A model generated the notes under the pieces. That model was not told the DNA's origin, did not search any database, and saw only the letters and a program-made list of their open reading frames with translations. This document shows positions 1-6,161 of a stretch of DNA of 8,120 nt, one piece after another. This stretch comes from Aurantimonas sp036252795 (GTDB taxonomy: Bacteria; Pseudomonadota; Alphaproteobacteria; Rhizobiales; Rhizobiaceae), in contig DASYHY010000002.1 of the NCBI GenBank assembly GCA_036252795.1, positions 1 through 8,120 on the forward strand. The letters run 5' to 3'. How positions within the stretch are numbered: position 1 is the stretch's first letter; every line of letters starts with the position of its first letter. Both the position numbers and the translations under genes were made by a program.

Positions 1-1
1 C

Positions 2-313
2 GGCGGCAACCAGCAGAAGATCGTGCTGGCGCGGGAGCTGGAGCGGGACCCGGACGTGCTGCTGATCGGCCAGCCGACCCGCGGCGTCGACGTCGGCGCC
101 ATCGAGTTCATCCACCGGCGCATCGTCGCCATGCGCGATGCCGGCAAGGCGATCCTCCTCGTGTCGGTCGAACTCGATGAGATCCGCGCGCTGTCGGACC
201 GCATCCTGGTGATGTTCGCCGGCCGGATCGTCGGTGAGCGGCACCCGTCCTGCAGCGAGGGCGAGATCGGCCTCCTGATGGCCGGGGTCGAAGAGAGGGG
301 GGCGGCGGCGTGA
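2..313 (+). CDS. ABC transporter ATP-binding protein, nucleoside/simple-sugar type (C-terminal end only)
   Basis: This is the 3' end of a gene that starts before the window; 103 residues are visible. They cover the end of the second nucleotide-binding domain of a two-NBD ATPase that powers import through the two membrane permeases downstream. The first visible residues, GGNQQK, are the end of the LSGGNQQK signature typical of the RbsA/Nup-YufO class. A Walker B-like strand follows (VLLIGQPT, visible residues 19-26), then the D-loop TRGVDVGA (26-33). At the usual Walker B Asp-Glu pair the protein has Gly-Gln, and at the switch-His position it has Val (LLVSVELDEI, V56). This half-site therefore looks catalytically weak, which is my recollection of the nucleoside subclass rather than a sign of decay. 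The frame is open and intact. An in-frame GTG at 23 is internal, not a start. The stop overlaps the next gene in a GTGA arrangement. Substrate class is inferred from the salvage genes in the same operon. Confidence 0.93.
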   Translation, partial: GGNQQKIVLARELERDPDVLLIGQPTRGVDVGAIEFIHRRIVAMRDAGKAILLVSVELDEIRALSDRILVMFAGRIVGERHPSCSEGEIGLLMAGVEERGAAA

Positions 314-753
314 AGGACGCGCGGATATGTCTGGTGACGCTGGCGGTCGACGATCTCGAACGCGCGGCCGCCTTCTATGCGGCGCTCGGCTGGAAGCGGA
401 CGCGCGCCGGCAATGCGACGGTCATCTTCATGCAGGGCGAGCGCATGGTCCTGTCGCTGTTCGGTCGCAGGGACCTCGCCGCGGACGTCGGCAGCTCGGT
501 CGAGGGAAGTTCGGCCCCGTTTCCCAACGTCGCGCTGGCGATCAACATGCCAAGCGAGGCCGATGTCGACCGGCTCTTCGACATGGCGCTCGCCGCCGGC
601 GCCGTCCCGGTCAAGCCGCCGGAGCCGGCCTTCTGGGGCGGCTATTCCGGCTATTTCTCCGATCCCGACGGCCATCTGTGGGAACTGGCCCACAACCCTT
701 TCTTCCGGCTGACCAAAAGGGGCCATATCGACCTTCTGAAGACGGCAGGATAG
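310..753 (+). CDS. VOC family (glyoxalase/bleomycin-resistance fold) protein
   Basis: A 147-residue protein of the vicinal oxygen chelate superfamily, which includes glyoxalases, dioxygenases and antibiotic-binding proteins. The first beta-alpha-beta unit is visible at residues 6-30 (VTLAVDDLERAAAFYAALGW). The closing strand is GYFSDPDGHLWELAHNP (114-130), with E125 at the usual last metal-ligand position. Where FosA-like enzymes carry the first metal-binding His, I read Leu (L8), so metal catalysis is doubtful. The length is that of a single-domain VOC protein with two half-modules. The start is GTG at 310, overlapping the ATPase stop by four bases, with an A/G-rich stretch (293-302) as ribosome binding site. 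It sits between the ATPase and permease genes and is probably co-translated with them. The substrate is unknown. It could be a binding or accessory protein for an imported compound, but nothing in the sequence proves that. Confidence 0.9.
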   Translation: MKDARICLVTLAVDDLERAAAFYAALGWKRTRAGNATVIFMQGERMVLSLFGRRDLAADVGSSVEGSSAPFPNVALAINMPSEADVDRLFDMALAAGAVPVKPPEPAFWGGYSGYFSDPDGHLWELAHNPFFRLTKRGHIDLLKTAG

Positions 754-760
754 CCTGCCG
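743..760 (+). promoter_or_regulatory. Stop-codon hairpin overlapping the permease ribosome binding site
   Basis: A perfect 7-bp inverted repeat, CGGCAGG/CCTGCCG, with the four-base loop ATAG. It ends one base before the ATG at 761. The loop holds the VOC stop codon (TAG, 751-753), and the AGGA Shine-Dalgarno sequence (747-750) lies in the left arm and first loop base. In mRNA this would hide the permease ribosome binding site until ribosomes finishing the VOC gene open it, a classical translational-coupling layout. The structure is seen in the sequence; the regulatory role is inferred. Confidence 0.45.
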
Positions 761-1897
761 ATGAGCCGCCCCTTCGCCAAGCTGCCCGCATGGATCGACT
801 ACGGCCTCATCCCCCTGTTCAATCTCGTCGTCGCCTTCGCGGTTGCCGGCCTCGTCGTGCTCATGGTCGGCGAGAGTCCCGTGGAGGCGGCGGCCCTGAT
901 GATCCGGGGCGCCTTCGGCTACGGGGAGGGGATCGGCTTCACCCTGTATTACACGACCAGCTTCATCTTCACCGGACTGGCCGTCGCTGTCGCCTTCCAC
1001 GGGGGGCTGTTCAATATCGGCGGCGAGGGCCAGGCCTATCTCGGCGGTCTCGGCGTCGCCGCCGTGGCGCTGAGCCTGGGCGGCATCCTGCCCTGGTGGC
1101 TGAACCTGCCGCTGGCCGTCGCGGCGTCCTGCGCCTGCGGCGCGCTGTGGGCGCTGATCCCCGCCTGGCTGCAGGCGCGGCGCGGCAGCCACATCGTCAT
1201 CACCACCATCATGTTCAACTTCATCGCCGCGGCGCTGATGGTCTACCTGCTCGTCAACGTGCTGAAGCCGGCGGGCACGATGGCACCGGAGACCCGAACC
1301 TTCGAGGCCGGCGGCCAGTTGCCGAAGCTGCGCGGCCTGTTCGAGCTGTTCGGCGCCAATCTCGGCGGCGCGCCGCTGAACGTCTCGCTGTTCGTGGCGC
1401 TCGCCGCCTGCCTCTTCGTCTGGGTGCTGATCTGGCGCACCCGGCTCGGCTACGAGATCCGCACGCTTGGCTTCTCACCACGCGCGGCGCGCTATGCCGG
1501 CATGTCCGGCACGCGGCTCGTCGTCGTGACCATGCTGATCTCCGGCGGCCTCGCCGGCATGATGGCGCTGAACCCGGTGATGGGCGACCAGTATCGGCTG
1601 CTGATCGACTTTCCGGGCGGCGCCGGCTTCGTCGGCATCGCCGTGGCGCTGATGGGCCGCGGCCACCCAGCCGGCATCATCCCGGCGGCGCTGCTCTTCG
1701 GCGTGCTCTACCAGGGCGGGGCCGAACTCGCCTTCGACATGCCGGCGATCTCGCGCGACATGATCGTCATCATCCAGGGCCTGGTGATCCTCTTCGCCGG
1801 TGCGCTGGAGAACATGTTCCGACCGGGCGCCGGGGCCGCCTATCGGTGGGCGCGGCTTCGCCGGGCGCCGGCGATCGGCGCGGAGGAGGCGCGATGA
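761..1897 (+). CDS. ABC transporter permease, nucleoside type, subunit 1
   Basis: A 378-residue inner-membrane permease of the BPD_transp_2 family (LivH/RbsC/YufP-like), one half of the channel for nucleoside import. About eight to ten hydrophobic segments are visible, at roughly 16-36, 66-80, 92-110, 115-137, 145-166, 208-225, 252-271, 287-299, 305-319 and 333-350. The family motif FNIGGEGQ lies at 84-91. The cytoplasmic loop that contacts the ATPase is probably TRLGYEIRTLGFSPRAARYA (227-246). The basic C-terminal tail (RWARLRR) is expected to be cytoplasmic. The ATG at 761 is chosen because AGGA lies 10 bases upstream and it starts right after the VOC stop. Alternative open frames over this region give Arg-rich proteins without membrane segments. 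It is the longer of the two permeases, as in related YufP/YufQ pairs. Specificity for nucleosides is inferred from the neighbouring cdd, phosphorylase and deoA genes. Confidence 0.94.
   Translation: MSRPFAKLPAWIDYGLIPLFNLVVAFAVAGLVVLMVGESPVEAAALMIRGAFGYGEGIGFTLYYTTSFIFTGLAVAVAFHGGLFNIGGEGQAYLGGLGVAAVALSLGGILPWWLNLPLAVAASCACGALWALIPAWLQARRGSHIVITTIMFNFIAAALMVYLLVNVLKPAGTMAPETRTFEAGGQLPKLRGLFELFGANLGGAPLNVSLFVALAACLFVWVLIWRTRLGYEIRTLGFSPRAARYAGMSGTRLVVVTMLISGGLAGMMALNPVMGDQYRLLIDFPGGAGFVGIAVALMGRGHPAGIIPAALLFGVLYQGGAELAFDMPAISRDMIVIIQGLVILFAGALENMFRPGAGAAYRWARLRRAPAIGAEEAR
1884..1889 (+). promoter_or_regulatory. Strong Shine-Dalgarno for permease 2
   Basis: AGGAGG lies inside the last codons of permease 1, 4 bases before ATG 1894 and 7 bases before ATG 1897. 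It is the best ribosome binding site in the window and favours the second ATG as the start. Confidence 0.6.
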
Positions 1898-2865
1898 TGG
1901 ATTTCGGCGCCGGGATCAACGTGATCGATGCCACCGTCCGGCTGTCGACGCCGCTGCTGCTGGCCGCGCTCGCCGGGCTTTATTCCGAACGGGCGGGCGT
2001 CTTCGACATCTCGCTCGAGGGCAAGATGCTGATCGCCGCCTTCGCCTCGGCGGCGGCGGCCGCGGTCTGGGGTTCGGCCCTGCTCGGGCTCCTCGTCGGG
2101 GTGCTCGCCGCCGTCGCCTTCTCGCTGGTGCACGGCCTCGCCTCGATCACCTATCGCGGCAACCAGATCGTCTCGGGCGTGGCGCTCAACTTCATCGCGG
2201 CGGGCCTCACCATCATTCTCGGCCAGGCCTGGTTCGCCCAGGGCGGCCGCACGCCGAGCCTCACCGGCGACGGGCGCTTCGCCTCGATCACCCTGCCGGG
2301 CGCCGAGGCGATCAGGGACGTGCCGGTGGTCGGGCCGATCTACGCGGTCATCGTCTCGGGCCAGACCCTGCTCGTCTACGTCGCCTTCCTGATGGTGCCG
2401 ATCACCTGGTGGGTGATGTTCCGCACGCGCTTCGGCCTCAGGCTGCGGGCCGTCGGCGAGAATCCCGCCGCCGTCGACACGGCGGGCATCTCCGTCACCT
2501 GGCTGCGCTACCGGGCCGTGATCATCTGCGGCATTCTCACCGGTCTTGCCGGGACCTATCTGTCCGTCGCGCAGGCCGCCGGCTTTACCCGCGACATGAC
2601 CGCCGGCAAGGGCTACATCGCGCTGGCGGCGCTGATCTTCGCCAACTGGAAGCCGCTGCCGGTGATGTTCGCCTGCCTGCTGTTCGGCTTTCTGGATGCC
2701 TCCTCGATCCGCATCCAGGGCGTCTCGCTGCCGCTCGTGGGCCAGATCCCGGCGCAGTTCGTCCAGGCGCTGCCCTACATCCTGACCGTCGTCCTCCTCG
2801 CCGGATTCGTCGGCAAGGCGACTCCCCCGAAGGCCGGCGGCATTCCCTACGTGAAGGAAAGGTAG
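1897..2865 (+). CDS. ABC transporter permease, nucleoside type, subunit 2
   Basis: A 322-residue membrane permease of the BPD_transp_2 family (YufQ/NupQ-like), partner of the preceding permease. Key motifs are FDISLEGKML (36-45), equivalent to the FNIGGEGQ region of its partner, and the ATPase-contact loop TRFGLRLRAVGENPAA (177-192). Hydrophobic segments run at roughly 17-30, 43-77, 92-112, 145-173, 205-227, 240-270 and 290-305. Two adjacent ATGs (1894 and 1897) are possible starts. I prefer 1897 because AGGAGG (1884-1889) is then 7 bases away rather than 4. Either way the start overlaps the upstream TGA (1895-1897), so the two permeases are probably translationally coupled and made in equal amounts. 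The same frame stays open far upstream, but that stretch is a shadow of permease 1 and not a fusion. Confidence 0.94.
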   Translation: MDFGAGINVIDATVRLSTPLLLAALAGLYSERAGVFDISLEGKMLIAAFASAAAAAVWGSALLGLLVGVLAAVAFSLVHGLASITYRGNQIVSGVALNFIAAGLTIILGQAWFAQGGRTPSLTGDGRFASITLPGAEAIRDVPVVGPIYAVIVSGQTLLVYVAFLMVPITWWVMFRTRFGLRLRAVGENPAAVDTAGISVTWLRYRAVIICGILTGLAGTYLSVAQAAGFTRDMTAGKGYIALAALIFANWKPLPVMFACLLFGFLDASSIRIQGVSLPLVGQIPAQFVQALPYILTVVLLAGFVGKATPPKAGGIPYVKER

Positions 2866-2868
2866 AGC

Positions 2869-3264
2869 ATGGCGGACGATCTCTTCGCCAAGGCGAGGTC
2901 GGCGATGCGGCGTGCCCACGCGCCCTATTCCAAGTTTCCGGTGGGCGCCGCCCTGCGCACCACCGACGGGCGGATATTTGCCGGCTGCAATGTCGAGATC
3001 GTCAGCTTTCCCGAAGGCTGGTGCGCCGAGACCACGGCGATCGCGCATCTGGTGATGGATGGCGGCGGCCGCATCGCCGAGATCGCCGTGGTGGCCGAGA
3101 AGCTGGCGCTCTGCACGCCGTGCGGCGGTTGCCGTCAGCGCATCGCCGAATTCGCGGGGCCGGACACCCGCGTGCATCTCTGCGACGCGGCGGGCGGCGT
3201 CCAGGAGACGCTGACGATGCAGGAGCTGTTTCCGCGCGGCTTCGCCAGCGAAAGCCTCGGATGA
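2869..3264 (+). CDS. cdd: Cytidine deaminase
   Basis: A 131-residue zinc enzyme that hydrolyses cytidine or deoxycytidine to uridine or deoxyuridine in the cytoplasm. The small homotetrameric class is indicated by length. Zinc ligands and catalytic residues are visible as CAE (C52, proton-shuttle E54) and PCGGC (C85 and C88). The nucleoside-binding segment GCNVE (N41, E43) is present. Between this segment and CAE the sequence is IVSFPEGW, somewhat different from the better-known NASYGLT version; I believe this form is common in alphaproteobacteria. The ATG at 2869 follows the permease stop by three bases and has AAGGAAAGG (2854-2862) upstream. The downstream phosphorylase overlaps its stop codon. 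Within the operon it feeds imported cytidine into the uridine route, with uracil recoverable by Upp encoded on the other strand. Confidence 0.95.
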   Translation: MADDLFAKARSAMRRAHAPYSKFPVGAALRTTDGRIFAGCNVEIVSFPEGWCAETTAIAHLVMDGGGRIAEIAVVAEKLALCTPCGGCRQRIAEFAGPDTRVHLCDAAGGVQETLTMQELFPRGFASESLG

Positions 3265-4067
3265 GCCCCGCCGTCGAGGTTCTGCGAGACCGTCTGGGCG
3301 ACCGCCAACCCCGCGTCGCGCTGGTGCTCGGCTCCGGCCTCGGCGGCCTTGCCGACGACGCCGAGGATCCGGTGCGGGTGCCTTTTTCGGCGATTCCGGG
3401 TTTCCCTGCCGGCGGGGTCAGCGGCCATGCCGGCGAGATCATCGCCGGACGGCTCGGCGGGCGGGATGTGCTGATCGTTGCCGGGCGGGTGCACTACTAC
3501 GAGAGCGGCAATGCCGCGGCGATGCGCCCGGTCATCGAGGCGATGCGGGACATCGGGGTCACCTGTCTCGTGCTGACCAACGCCGCGGGTTCGGTCCGGC
3601 AGGACATGCCGCCGGGATCGGTGATGCTGATCGAGGACCACATCGCCTTCTCGGGGGCCAACCCCCTGATCGGGGAGCCGAGCGACGCACGCTTCGTCGG
3701 CATGACGGCGGCCTATGACGCAGGATTGCGCAGGGCGATGGCAGAGGCCGCGCAGGACGTCGGCGAAACTCTCTTCGGCGGGGTCTACATGTGGTTCTCC
3801 GGTCCCTCCTTTGAGACGCCGGCGGAGATTCGCATGGCCCGCACGCTCGGCGCCGACGCGGTCGGCATGTCGACGGTGCCGGAGACGATCCTCGCCCGCT
3901 TCTGCGGCCTCAGGGTCATGGCGGCGTCGGTTATCACCAATTACGGTGCGGGCATGACCGGGGCGGAACTCTCGCATGGCGAGACCAAGGAGATGGCGCC
4001 GAAGGGCGGGGCGATTCTCGGGCGACTGATGGAGCGCATGTTGGAGAATGGCGCCTTCGACGGGTGA
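3261..4067 (+). CDS. punA: Purine-nucleoside phosphorylase (trimeric, PNP/MTAP superfamily)
   Basis: A 268-residue enzyme that phosphorolyses purine (deoxy)nucleosides to free base and (deoxy)ribose-1-phosphate. The low-molecular-weight trimeric class is indicated by the order of active-site motifs: GSGLG (24-28), H56 in VSGHAGE, GRVHYYE (75-81, with R76, H78, Y80), NAAGS (107-111), GPSFETPAE (181-189, with F184 and E185), VGMSTVPE (201-208), N227 in ITNYGAGM, and H239. These match human PNP S33, H64, R84, H86, Y88, F200, E201, M219, N243 and H257. Asn at the N243 position points to 6-oxopurines (inosine, guanosine) rather than adenosine. It is not the hexameric DeoD type. The start is the ATG at 3261 in an ATGA overlap with cdd, with only a weak ribosome binding site, so translation probably relies on coupling. 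The symbol punA is used by homology; xapA-like naming is also possible. Confidence 0.94.
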   Translation: MSPAVEVLRDRLGDRQPRVALVLGSGLGGLADDAEDPVRVPFSAIPGFPAGGVSGHAGEIIAGRLGGRDVLIVAGRVHYYESGNAAAMRPVIEAMRDIGVTCLVLTNAAGSVRQDMPPGSVMLIEDHIAFSGANPLIGEPSDARFVGMTAAYDAGLRRAMAEAAQDVGETLFGGVYMWFSGPSFETPAEIRMARTLGADAVGMSTVPETILARFCGLRVMAASVITNYGAGMTGAELSHGETKEMAPKGGAILGRLMERMLENGAFDG

Positions 4068-4130
4068 CGCGTCGCCATATGCCGGGCGGCTGAAGCCGCG
4101 GGCGCAAGCAGCGGTTGCCGGGAGACGATC
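4068..4130 (+). other. Intergenic gap with small hairpin before deoA
   Basis: This 63-base gap is the only sizeable one in the operon. It contains a 14-base palindrome at 4086-4099, GCGGC-TGAA-GCCGC, giving a 5-bp stem with a UGAA loop. A further three pairs (4081-4083 with 4101-4103) are possible across a small internal loop. No T-run follows, so it does not look like a standard intrinsic terminator. It could be a processing site, a pause site, or a degenerate repeat. The deoA ribosome binding site GGGAG is at 4120-4124. Confidence 0.4.
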
Positions 4131-5447
4131 ATGATGCTGCCGCAGGAGATGATCCGCAAGAAGCGCGATGGCGGGACGATCGACCCGGCCGCCATGAAGG
4201 CGTTCGTCGCGGGCTTCGCAGGGGAACGCGTCACCGAGGGCCAGGTGGCGGCGTTCGCGATGGCGGTGTTCTTTCGCGGGATGGAGACGCCCGAAACCGT
4301 GGCGCTCACCGAGGCGATGCGCGATTCCGGCGACGTGCTGGACTGGTCCGGCCTCGACCGGCCGGTGGTCGACAAGCATTCCACGGGTGGCGTCGGCGAC
4401 AACGTCTCGCTGATGCTGGCGCCGATCGTCGCTGCCTGTGGTGCGGCGGTGCCGATGATCTCCGGCCGCGGGCTCGGCCATACCGGCGGAACGCTCGACA
4501 AGATGGAGTCGATCCCCGGCTACAGCGTCTCGCCCGACAACGGGACGTTCCGCCAAACGGTGCGCGAGGTGGGCTGCGCGATCATAGGCCAGACCGCGCG
4601 GCTCGCCCCCGCGGACGCCCGCTTCTATGCGATCCGCGACGTCACGGCGACGGTGGAATCGATCCCGCTGATCACCGCCTCCATCCTGTCGAAGAAGCTG
4701 GCGGCAGGGCTCCAGGGCCTCGTCCTCGACGTCAAGTCAGGCTCGGGCGCCTTCATGGCCCGGCAGGAAGATGCCAAGGCTCTGGCGAGCAGCCTCGTCG
4801 GCGTGGCGAACGGCGCCGGGCTCAAGACCACCGCGCTGATCACCCGGATGGACGAGGCGCTGGCCTCCACGGCGGGCAACGCGGTCGAGGTGCGCAACGC
4901 CGTGCGCTTTCTCACCGGGGCACAGCGCGACCCGGCTCTGGAGACGGTGACGATGGCCCTCGCTGCCGAGATGCTCGTCCTCGCCGGCCTTGCGCCGACA
5001 CTGGCGGATGGCCATCGCGTGGCGGCAAGGGCGCTGGAGGACGGCCGCGCGGCGGAGCGTTTCGGCCAGATGGTCGCGGCGCTCGGCGGCCCGGCGGATT
5101 TCGTCGAGCGCTTCGACACTTATCTGCCACGGGCGCCGCTGATGCGTGACGTGACGGCCGAGCAAGAGGGGACGATCGTCGGGGTCGAGACCCGCAGGCT
5201 GGGCCTTGCCGTCGTGGAACTCGGCGGCGGGAGAGTCCGGCCGCAGGATGCGGTCGACCATGCCGTCGGCCTGAGCGATCTGGCTCCGATCGGCCGGCAC
5301 GTGGCGAAGGGCGAGCCGCTGGCCCGCATCCACGCCCGCGACGAGCCATCGCTGGCTCGGGCCGCCGCGACGATCCGGTCGGCCTATGTGCTGGCCGACG
5401 TGCCGGCGCACGAGCCGGCGCCGCCGGTGATCGACCGGATCGCCTGA
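4131..5447 (+). CDS. deoA: Thymidine phosphorylase
   Basis: A 438-residue enzyme that converts thymidine (and deoxyuridine) plus phosphate into base and deoxyribose-1-phosphate in the cytoplasm. It has the full three-part architecture of the glycosyltransferase family 3 phosphorylases: an N-terminal alpha domain, the central catalytic domain, and a C-terminal PYNP domain from about residue 345. The phosphate site is DKHSTGGVGD (81-90) with SGRGLGHTGGTLDK (111-124). Pyrimidine-binding residues R169 (YAIRDV), S184 and K188 align with R171, S186 and K190 of the E. coli enzyme. Length matches E. coli DeoA (about 440). ATG 4131 has GGAG 6 bases upstream; ATG 4134 is an equally plausible start and matches the usual MLPQE beginning. 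It is the last gene of the rightward operon. A broader pyrimidine-nucleoside phosphorylase activity (uridine as well) cannot be excluded. Confidence 0.95.
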   Translation: MMLPQEMIRKKRDGGTIDPAAMKAFVAGFAGERVTEGQVAAFAMAVFFRGMETPETVALTEAMRDSGDVLDWSGLDRPVVDKHSTGGVGDNVSLMLAPIVAACGAAVPMISGRGLGHTGGTLDKMESIPGYSVSPDNGTFRQTVREVGCAIIGQTARLAPADARFYAIRDVTATVESIPLITASILSKKLAAGLQGLVLDVKSGSGAFMARQEDAKALASSLVGVANGAGLKTTALITRMDEALASTAGNAVEVRNAVRFLTGAQRDPALETVTMALAAEMLVLAGLAPTLADGHRVAARALEDGRAAERFGQMVAALGGPADFVERFDTYLPRAPLMRDVTAEQEGTIVGVETRRLGLAVVELGGGRVRPQDAVDHAVGLSDLAPIGRHVAKGEPLARIHARDEPSLARAAATIRSAYVLADVPAHEPAPPVIDRIA

Positions 5448-5449
5448 GC

Positions 5450-5465
5450 GCCGGGACGCCCCGGC
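5450..5465. terminator. Candidate hairpin between convergent genes
   Basis: GCCGGG (5450-5455) pairs with CCCGGC (5460-5465) around the loop ACGC, three bases after the deoA stop codon and within the 31-base gap between convergent genes. Position and GC-rich stem suit a bidirectional terminator. Neither side has a convincing T-run (the + strand continues ACCGATCTTGCCTT), so this is tentative. Confidence 0.35.
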
Positions 5466-5478
5466 ACCGATCTTGCCT

Positions 5479-6021
5479 TCACGGGCGGAGGGTCAGCCTG
5501 TTCCCGTCGCTCTCGAAGCGGAACCGGTTGAGGAAGCTCATGCCGAGCAGCGCGGTCGGCAGCATGCCGTCACGCATTACCATCACATCGACGTTGCGGA
5601 CCGAGAGCGGACCAAGATCGATGCGGTCGAGCCGGGCGATGGCGGCAGCGGCGTCCCCGTTGGCGGTCTGGACCGTGTGGCGCCAGTCGCTTGGCCGAAG
5701 CAAGACGCCGAGGCGGCGGGCGGTCGTCGCGTCGATGGCGACCAGCGTCGCGCCGGTGTCGACGAGGACGGGGACCGGCCGGCCGTTCATCCGAGCCTCG
5801 GCCCGGAAGTGCCCCTCGCGATCGGCGGTCAGCCGCGCCGCCCGGCCCACGGCCGGGGCGGGGGGAGCGGGCGGAGCGACGGCAGCCTCCTGGACCGCTG
5901 GCGCTGGGTCCAGCGTCTCGACCTGCCCCGACAGCATCTGCGCCCGATACCGCTCGAACACCGAGGGCGCGGCAAGGCCGACGATGGACGAGAAGACGAG
6001 GATCAAGGCGAATTTCGACAT
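5479..6021 (-). CDS. Retropepsin-like clan AA aspartic protease, membrane-anchored (TIGR02281-like)
   Basis: A 180-residue protein with a single N-terminal hydrophobic segment (residues 4-18), an Ala/Pro-rich linker (about 39-58), and a retropepsin-like domain from about 64 to the end. The catalytic triplet is DTGA (D88-A91). The second family signature, LLGMSFLNRF (158-167), sits near the C-terminus. One such domain per chain implies a homodimeric active site, as in retroviral protease. The anchor suggests an inner-membrane protein with the protease domain in the periplasm, which is inferred. This matches the TIGR02281 family common in alphaproteobacteria; cellular substrates are unknown to me. 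The ATG at 6021 keeps the anchor intact, but no clear Shine-Dalgarno precedes it. It converges on deoA and follows upp on the same strand by 140 bases, so it may be expressed separately. It has no visible link to nucleoside metabolism. Confidence 0.87.
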   Translation of the reverse strand: MSKFALILVFSSIVGLAAPSVFERYRAQMLSGQVETLDPAPAVQEAAVAPPAPPAPAVGRAARLTADREGHFRAEARMNGRPVPVLVDTGATLVAIDATTARRLGVLLRPSDWRHTVQTANGDAAAAIARLDRIDLGPLSVRNVDVMVMRDGMLPTALLGMSFLNRFRFESDGNRLTLRP

Positions 6022-6161
6022 GGCGGCAGTCTGCGCGGGGCTCCGGGTCCCCGACAGGCTGGCCCGCAGGCCTTAAGTCTTCGGCAAGGGCCAACCGGCG
6101 GACGCAGGTTTCTGCGCGCGCGGTTGCCGAAACGTTAACGCGGTCCCGGCCTTCCGAGGTG
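6022..6161 (-). other. Intergenic region with paired inverted repeats between upp and the protease gene
   Basis: No gene is visible in these 140 bases. TTCGGCAA (6080-6087) and TTGCCGAA (6124-6131) form an 8-bp perfect inverted repeat. Inside it, CGCAG (6103-6107) and CTGCG (6112-6116) form a nested hairpin with loop GTTT. CAACCG (6092-6097) can instead pair with CGGTTG (6121-6126), which overlaps the right arm of the outer repeat, so two folds exclude each other. An 8-base palindrome CGTTAACG is at 6133-6140, and GGCC-CGCA-GGCC is at 6061-6072. The region could hold the upp terminator, the protease promoter, or both. I see no T-run and no clear -35/-10 pair. Confidence 0.4.

Noticed and set aside
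790..1893. Open + frame running through permease 1 into permease 2, suggesting a 691-residue fusion
   Set aside because: The upstream part is rich in Arg, Gly and Pro with no membrane segments and lies over the well-supported permease 1. A strong Shine-Dalgarno and ATG mark the true permease 2 start.
1800..3260. Open + frame upstream of the purine phosphorylase that would add almost 490 residues
   Set aside because: It overlaps permease 2 and cdd out of frame and has shadow composition. Homology begins at the ATG at 3261, which overlaps the cdd stop codon.
1840..4556. Two long minus-strand open frames (445 and 473 residues) covering permease 2 through the start of deoA
   Set aside because: They are rich in Arg, Asp, His and Gly with no recognisable domain, and are typical antisense shadows of high-GC genes. 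They lie opposite conserved enzymes.
6133..6140. Palindrome CGTTAACG as a CtrA-type or other regulator site
   Set aside because: A single 8-base palindrome without the TTAA-N7-TTAA spacing is too short to support a named site.
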